Positions 6,177 to 9,325 of a stretch of 9,325 bases of DNA are shown piece by piece. Numbering within the stretch: position 1 is the stretch's first letter; each line of letters begins with the position of its first letter. The translations under genes and the position numbers were made by a program. This stretch comes from Actinomycetota bacterium (lineage in GTDB: Bacteria; Actinomycetota; Thermoleophilia; Solirubrobacterales; Solirubrobacteraceae): assembly GCA_005883255.1 (NCBI GenBank), contig VAXS01000164.1, positions 1-9,325 of the forward strand. The letters are read 5' to 3'. The notes below the pieces were generated by a model. The model was given only the letters and a program-made list of their open reading frames with translations. It did not search any database and was not told the DNA's origin.

Positions 6177-6182
6177 AGCATA
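6177..6182 (-). promoter_or_regulatory. -10 box of csoR (leaderless type)
   Basis: TATGCT on the minus strand ends exactly 6 nt before the csoR ATG. It shares its first three bases with the edge of the CsoR operator, so repressor binding would exclude polymerase. No -35 match is seen 16-18 bp upstream. Confidence 0.55.
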
Positions 6183-6196
6183 CCCCCAGGGGGTTA
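6180..6196. promoter_or_regulatory. CsoR operator-like palindrome
   Basis: ATACCCCCAGGGGGTTA consists of two arms, TACCCCC and GGGGGT(T)A, around a single central A. This is the G/C-run palindrome with flanking TA ends described for CsoR sites of copper operons. It lies 10 bp upstream of the csoR start, overlaps the csoR -10 box, and its last three bases are the stop codon (TAA on the minus strand) of the upstream RNase D gene. Confidence 0.8.
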
Positions 6197-7249
6197 GGAC
6201 TCCCGGACCGCCAGCCGCCGGTCGGAGCCCACGCCCAGCGTCAGGCGCCCGGCCAGCAGATCGAGGAGCTCGGCGCCCACCAGCTCCCGCCGCCAGCCCC
6301 TGAGCACCGGCAGCTCGGGCGACCCTCCCCGGCGGACGTCCGCCACCAGCCGGGTCAGCTCGGGCGAGGTGGCGATGAGCTGTGCCGCCACCCCGCTGGC
6401 CTGCGAGCGGTGGCGCACCAGCGCCTGGGCCAGCGCCACCAGCGGAGCGTCGTCGGGATGGGGCGCGACGCCGCCCTCGGCGGGCGGCGGCGCCTCGCGC
6501 TCGCGCCCGCGCTCGATCGCCTCCAGCAGCTCGCGATGGCGGCGGTGCAGGGTGGCCTCGGGCAGTCCCCGGATCGAGTCCAGCTCGTCCCGCGAGTCGG
6601 GCCGGCGGCGGGCGAGCTCCACCAGGACGTGGTCGGGCAGCAGCGAGGTCGCCGCCCGGTCCGCCTCCCGCGCCGCCCCCTCGCGCCACTCCACCAGCTC
6701 GCGGGCCACCGCCCGCTGCGCGGGCTTGAGCCGGTCGACCCGGGGGTCGCCGCGGGCGTACTCGAGCTGCTCCGGGGTGAGGGGGCGCCGGTCCCACTGG
6801 GTGAACGCCTCCCCGCCGGGCAGCGACGTCCCGAGCACCTTCCGCACCAGCTGCTTGTAGCCCTCCTGCGTCCCGAAGCCCACGAAGCCGGCGGCGACCT
6901 GGGTGTCGAACACGTTGGTGACGTCCGTGCGCCAGGTGCGGCGCAGGATCGCCACGTCCTGACGGCCGGCGTGGACGATCACCTCGACGGCGGGATCGGC
7001 GAGCGCCGCCGCCAGGGGCGCCGGGTCCGGGGCGTCGTCGGCCAGCGGATCGAGCACCTCGGTGCGCACGCCGCCGTCCGCGGTCTCGTCGGGCACCGCC
7101 ACCTGGGCCAGGCAGAGCATGGCCCGATACCGGCGCTCGGACATGAACTCGGTGTCGATCGCGAGGCGCCCGGCGCCCCGCGCCTGCTCGGCGATCTCGG
7201 CGACCACGGCGCGAGAATCTACCCCGGTAGGCTGATGGGTGATGCGCAT
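6194..7249 (-). CDS. rnd: RNase D-like 3'-5' exonuclease with shortened linker
   Basis: 351 residues. The DEDDy exonuclease motifs are all present: Exo I D32/E34 in RLAIDTEF, Exo II D98 in VHAGRQDVAIL, Exo III Y164 and D168 in LEYARGD. HRDC-like helices follow (DHVLVELARRRPDSRDELDSI, about 206-226, and a second near 268-336 with RGWRRELVG). RNase D trims 3' ends of tRNA and other stable RNA. In E. coli about 69 residues separate the Exo III aspartate from the end of the DWR motif; here only 21 do, so roughly 48 residues, including the last helices of the exonuclease fold, are missing between GDPR and VDRLKPAQ. The frame stays open. The ATG at 7249 is chosen because MRITHQPTG leads into the normal N-terminal helix; the frame further upstream is antisense to the divergent sigma gene. 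The stop lies inside the CsoR operator. Confidence 0.85.
   Translation of the reverse strand: MRITHQPTGVDSRAVVAEIAEQARGAGRLAIDTEFMSERRYRAMLCLAQVAVPDETADGGVRTEVLDPLADDAPDPAPLAAALADPAVEVIVHAGRQDVAILRRTWRTDVTNVFDTQVAAGFVGFGTQEGYKQLVRKVLGTSLPGGEAFTQWDRRPLTPEQLEYARGDPRVDRLKPAQRAVARELVEWREGAAREADRAATSLLPDHVLVELARRRPDSRDELDSIRGLPEATLHRRHRELLEAIERGREREAPPPAEGGVAPHPDDAPLVALAQALVRHRSQASGVAAQLIATSPELTRLVADVRRGGSPELPVLRGWRRELVGAELLDLLAGRLTLGVGSDRRLAVRES
7228..7233 (+). promoter_or_regulatory. Possible -10 box of the sigma-factor operon
   Basis: TAGGCT fits the TANGCT pattern and would start transcription near 7239-7240, about 40 nt before the GTG of the sigma gene. A weaker alternative, TAGTCC at 7269-7274, ends exactly 6 nt before that GTG. 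The box lies inside the 5' end of rnd, and the two divergent start codons are separated by only 31 bp. Confidence 0.35.
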
Positions 7250-7280
7250 GAGGCTCGGACCCCACGGGTAGTCCGCCACC

Positions 7281-8369
7281 GTGACCGACGACCCCCAGAC
7301 CCCCCCGGCCGAGACGATCGACGACCGCGAGGCGGCCGTGCTCGCCCTGCTGGCCCGGGGCGAGGAGCGCAGCTGCGTCGAGGCCTCCGAGATCGACGAG
7401 ATCGCCCAGCGCTTCGAGCTGCTGCCCGACGAGGTGGCCGACATCGAGGACCGGGTCGAGGCCCGCGGGCTGGAGATCCGCGACGACTGCGGCCGGGCCG
7501 CGGCCGAGCCCGCCCGCTACACCAATTCCGAGCTCGCCGGCAACACCACCGACACCCTCCAGCTCTTCCTCAATGAGGCTGCGCGCTACCCGCTGCTGCG
7601 CCCGGAGGAGGAGATCGAGCTGGCCAAGCGCGTGGAGCGCGGCGACCTGGCGGCCAAGGACCGGATGGTCAACAGCAACCTGCGCCTGGTGGTGTCGATC
7701 GCCCGCCGCTATCAGGGCGTGGGCGACCTGTGCCTGCTCGACCTCATCCAGGAGGGCGTCCTGGGCCTCATCCGGGCGGTGGAGAAGTTCGACTGGCGCA
7801 GGGGTTTTCGGTTCTCGACCTACGCCACGCTGTGGATCCGCCAGGCGATCCAGCGGGGGCTGGCCGATCGCGGTCGCATGATCCGGCTGCCGGTCAACGT
7901 GGCCCAGCGCGAGCGCAAGATCGCCACGGTGGAGCGCCAGCTGTCCACCCAGCTGGGGCGCGCCCCCACTCCGGAGGAGATCGCGGAGGCGGCGGAGCTG
8001 CCGGTGGCCCAGGTGGCCGAGCTGCAGGACGTCGCCCGCACGGTGACCAGCCTCGACGTCCCGGTGGGCGACGAGGAGGACACCGCGCTGGGCGCGCTGC
8101 TGCCCTCGGACACCGCGTCCCCGGAGGAGGAGGTCCAGATCGACCTGGCCGAGGACGTGGTCCGGCGCACGGTGGAGGAGCTCCCGGAGCGCGAGCGCGA
8201 CGTCATCAAGCTGCGCTTCGGCCTCAACGGCGACCGCGAGCCGCTCCCGCTCACCCAGGTGGGCCAGCGGGTGGGCGTGTCCGCCGAGACCGTGCGCGAG
8301 ATCGAGAAGCGGGCGCTCTCCCACCTGGCGCTTCGGCGCGAGCTGGACGCCCTGCGCGACGCGGCCTAG
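7281..8369 (+). CDS. RNA polymerase sigma factor, sigma-70 group 1/2 (RpoD/HrdB-like)
   Basis: 362 residues. In order: a region 1.1-like three-helix segment (about 17-70), region 1.2 ([16 protein letters not shown], 91-106), region 2 with [16 protein letters not shown] (131-146), [19 protein letters not shown] and [18 protein letters not shown] (178-195), region 3 ([14 protein letters not shown] onward) and region 4 ([17 protein letters not shown], then a helix-turn-helix). Q188 for -12 recognition is kept, but L184 replaces the first tryptophan of the TWWIRQAI motif of E. coli. The -35 recognition helix reads [13 protein letters not shown], where RpoD has TRERIRQIEAKAL. Length and region 1.1 suggest a primary or primary-like factor; whether it is the housekeeping sigma is unknown, as such genomes often carry several. 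GTG 7281 is the first possible start after an in-frame TAG at 7269. A small gene follows 2 bp downstream. Confidence 0.93.
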   Translation: MTDDPQTPPAETIDDREAAVLALLARGEERSCVEASEIDEIAQRFELLPDEVADIEDRVEARGLEIRDDCGRAAAEPARYTNSELAGNTTDTLQLFLNEAARYPLLRPEEEIELAKRVERGDLAAKDRMVNSNLRLVVSIARRYQGVGDLCLLDLIQEGVLGLIRAVEKFDWRRGFRFSTYATLWIRQAIQRGLADRGRMIRLPVNVAQRERKIATVERQLSTQLGRAPTPEEIAEAAELPVAQVAELQDVARTVTSLDVPVGDEEDTALGALLPSDTASPEEEVQIDLAEDVVRRTVEELPERERDVIKLRFGLNGDREPLPLTQVGQRVGVSAETVREIEKRALSHLALRRELDALRDAA

Positions 8370-8371
8370 CC

Positions 8372-8737
8372 ATGCCCACCAATCCGCTCCCGCCCAGCCT
8401 GGCCGAGGTGGTCAACCGGGCCGTCGACGTGGTCGACCCCGAGGGCGCCAACGACGGGGTGGGCGAGCTGCAGCGCCACCTGGAGGACCGCGACGAGCCG
8501 GTGACCGCGATCGACGACGTGGACGAGGTGCTGGCCGAGGCGGCGGGGACCGTCGATCCGGAGGGCGAGGACCCCGAGGTGGTCATGGCCGTGGCCGTCG
8601 CCAGCTACCTGGCCCGCCGGCGCGACGAGCTCGACGACGTCCCGGAGGACATCCTGCGCCTGGCGGCGCGGGCAGAGCTCGGCCGCCACCCGCCGACCCA
8701 CGTGGCCGACTGGCTGGCCGCGCAGGGCGTCCACTGA
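8372..8737 (+). CDS. Small acidic protein of unknown function, coupled to the sigma factor
   Basis: 121 residues, not recognised. The ATG lies 2 bp after the sigma-factor TAG (TAGccATG) with no separate ribosome-binding site, so the two are almost certainly one operon with coupled translation. The sequence is strongly acidic, has no cysteine, signal peptide or membrane segment, and repeats VDPEG at 21-25 and 61-65, with acidic stretches after each. A predicted helix (PEVVMAVAVASYLARRRDEL, 68-87) and a second (DILRLAARAELG) precede a C-terminal THVADWLAAQGVH. Codon use is the same as its neighbours, supporting a real gene. Cotranscription with a sigma factor makes a role in transcription control conceivable, but nothing in the sequence proves it. 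Confidence 0.8.
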   Translation: MPTNPLPPSLAEVVNRAVDVVDPEGANDGVGELQRHLEDRDEPVTAIDDVDEVLAEAAGTVDPEGEDPEVVMAVAVASYLARRRDELDDVPEDILRLAARAELGRHPPTHVADWLAAQGVH

Positions 8738-8762
8738 ATCCCACGGCGCCCCCGCGGTCGCC

Positions 8763-8768
8763 TACGCT
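8763..8768 (+). promoter_or_regulatory. -10 box of the membrane-protein gene (leaderless type)
   Basis: TACGCT ends exactly 6 nt before the GTG at 8775, identical in sequence and spacing to the box before marR. It lies in the 37-bp gap after the small acidic gene. No Shine-Dalgarno sequence precedes the GTG. Confidence 0.55.
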
Positions 8769-8774
8769 TGCGGC

Positions 8775-9325
8775 GTGGAAGTCGCGCGGCCGCACCTCAA
8801 GCACCCGCCCGTGCGCAACGTCGACATCGGCGGCTTGCAGGACACGTTCCTGGTGTCCGCGGTGGCCACCATCCTGGTCATCCGCCTCCAGCTGTGGCTG
8901 ACCAACTACCCGCAGCTGGGCGGGGGGAAGCTGCACATCGCCCACCTGCTGTGGGGCGGGTTCGGCATGCTGATCGCGCTGATCCTGCTGCTGTCGTACG
9001 TGGGGCGTTCGCTGCGCGTGCCCGCGGCGGTGCTGGGCGGCATCGGCTTCGGGTTCTTCATCGACGAGCTGGGCAAGTTCGTCACCTCCGACAACGACTA
9101 CTTCTACAAGCCCGCCGCGGCGATCATCTACATCGTCTTCGTCCTCATCTTCCTGGGCACCCGGGCGATGCGGCGGCGCCGCGGGTTCACCGCCCGCGAG
9201 TACCTGGTCAACGCGATGGACCTGGCCACCGACGCGGCGCGCCACGACTTCGACGTGCGCGAGAAGCACCGGGCGCTGGCGATGATCGACCAGTGCGACC
9301 CGTCCGACCCGCTGGTGGAGCCGCT
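8775..9325 (+). CDS. Conserved four-helix membrane protein, unknown function (cut by right edge)
   Basis: 183 codons are visible and the frame is open at the edge. After a polar N-terminus (VEVARPHLKHPPVRNVDIGG) four hydrophobic segments are seen at about 22-42, 55-76, 83-98 and 112-129, then an arginine cluster (RAMRRRRGF) and a soluble region with charged helices (REYLVNAMDLATDAARHDFD). Striking polar motifs sit in or next to the membrane: LHIAHLLWGG (53-62) and GFFIDELGKFVTSDNDYFY (93-111). I recall homologues in actinobacteria annotated only as hypothetical membrane proteins. The buried His, Asp, Glu and Lys residues suggest a metal site, an ion path or an enzyme active site, but no function can be assigned. 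GTG 8775 is chosen for its fit to the TACGCT leaderless pattern. The complementary strand has a long open frame here that is an antisense shadow. Confidence 0.85.
   Translation, partial: MEVARPHLKHPPVRNVDIGGLQDTFLVSAVATILVIRLQLWLTNYPQLGGGKLHIAHLLWGGFGMLIALILLLSYVGRSLRVPAAVLGGIGFGFFIDELGKFVTSDNDYFYKPAAAIIYIVFVLIFLGTRAMRRRRGFTAREYLVNAMDLATDAARHDFDVREKHRALAMIDQCDPSDPLVEP

Noticed and set aside
5594..7576. 660-codon open frame on the plus strand
   Set aside because: Antisense to the cyclase, csoR and rnd genes and out of frame with the sigma gene; low-complexity composition.
6171..8324. 815-codon version of csoR
   Set aside because: The extension is antisense to the sigma gene and out of frame with rnd; CsoR proteins are about 90-120 residues.
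8583..9269. Minus-strand frame rich in Val, Asp and Gln
   Set aside because: Antisense to the membrane-protein gene, whose plus-strand frame shows helices and motifs; codon pattern fits the plus strand.
1..9325. CRISPR, insertion sequence, tRNA, rRNA or riboswitch
   Set aside because: No spaced direct repeats, transposase motifs, terminal inverted repeats or recognisable structured RNA was seen on either strand.

Overview
The window is very GC-rich, codes almost end to end, and uses nearly exclusively G/C-ending codons. The gene content fits a high-GC, respiring actinobacterium: a divergent group 1/2 sigma factor, an Rv3645-like membrane cyclase, a CsoR repressor, a cytochrome bd oxidase with the RSQ...GFH type of CydA N-terminus, and a conserved four-helix membrane protein. 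The class Thermoleophilia (Solirubrobacterales or relatives) is my best guess. That placement rests on remembered protein similarity, not a search. I saw no mobile element, prophage, CRISPR array, tRNA or rRNA.

Layout. (1) 1-1933 is a divergent redox/regulatory cluster. On the minus strand a YceI-family protein is followed 2 bp later by an NAD(P)H-dependent FMN reductase that runs off the left edge. On the plus strand a MarR-family regulator is followed 4 bp later by a DsbA-like 2-hydroxychromene-2-carboxylate isomerase homologue. The 88-bp divergent spacer holds a 31-bp imperfect palindrome lying over the yceI -10 box, which probably is the MarR operator. (2) 1930-4259, minus strand, encodes cytochrome bd quinol oxidase (cydA then cydB, stop and start overlapping by 4 bp). 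(3) 4260-4389 is a short spacer without a recognised gene, with a hairpin at its right edge. (4) 4390-7249, minus strand: an RNase D-like exonuclease, a CsoR copper-sensing repressor with the exact Cys-His-Cys spacing, and a membrane adenylate/guanylate cyclase-like protein follow one another. The CsoR operator-like palindrome contains the RNase D stop codon and touches the csoR -10 box. (5) 7281-9325, plus strand: a primary-type sigma factor, a coupled small acidic protein of unknown function, and a four-helix membrane protein cut by the right edge.

The most notable points are these. The cyclase homology domain lacks its second catalytic half (about 55-60 residues, reading frame kept). The RNase D homologue lacks about 48 residues between its exonuclease core and HRDC region, also in frame. 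Several genes start exactly 6 nt after a TANGCT box with no Shine-Dalgarno sequence and no -35 element, which suggests leaderless transcription, and the sigma factor encoded here has an altered -35 recognition helix. The cydA start is uncertain, because conserved family residues lie upstream of the first ATG with no standard start codon to cover them. I did not find a clearly new multi-gene system; the value lies in the regulatory architecture and the two shortened enzymes.
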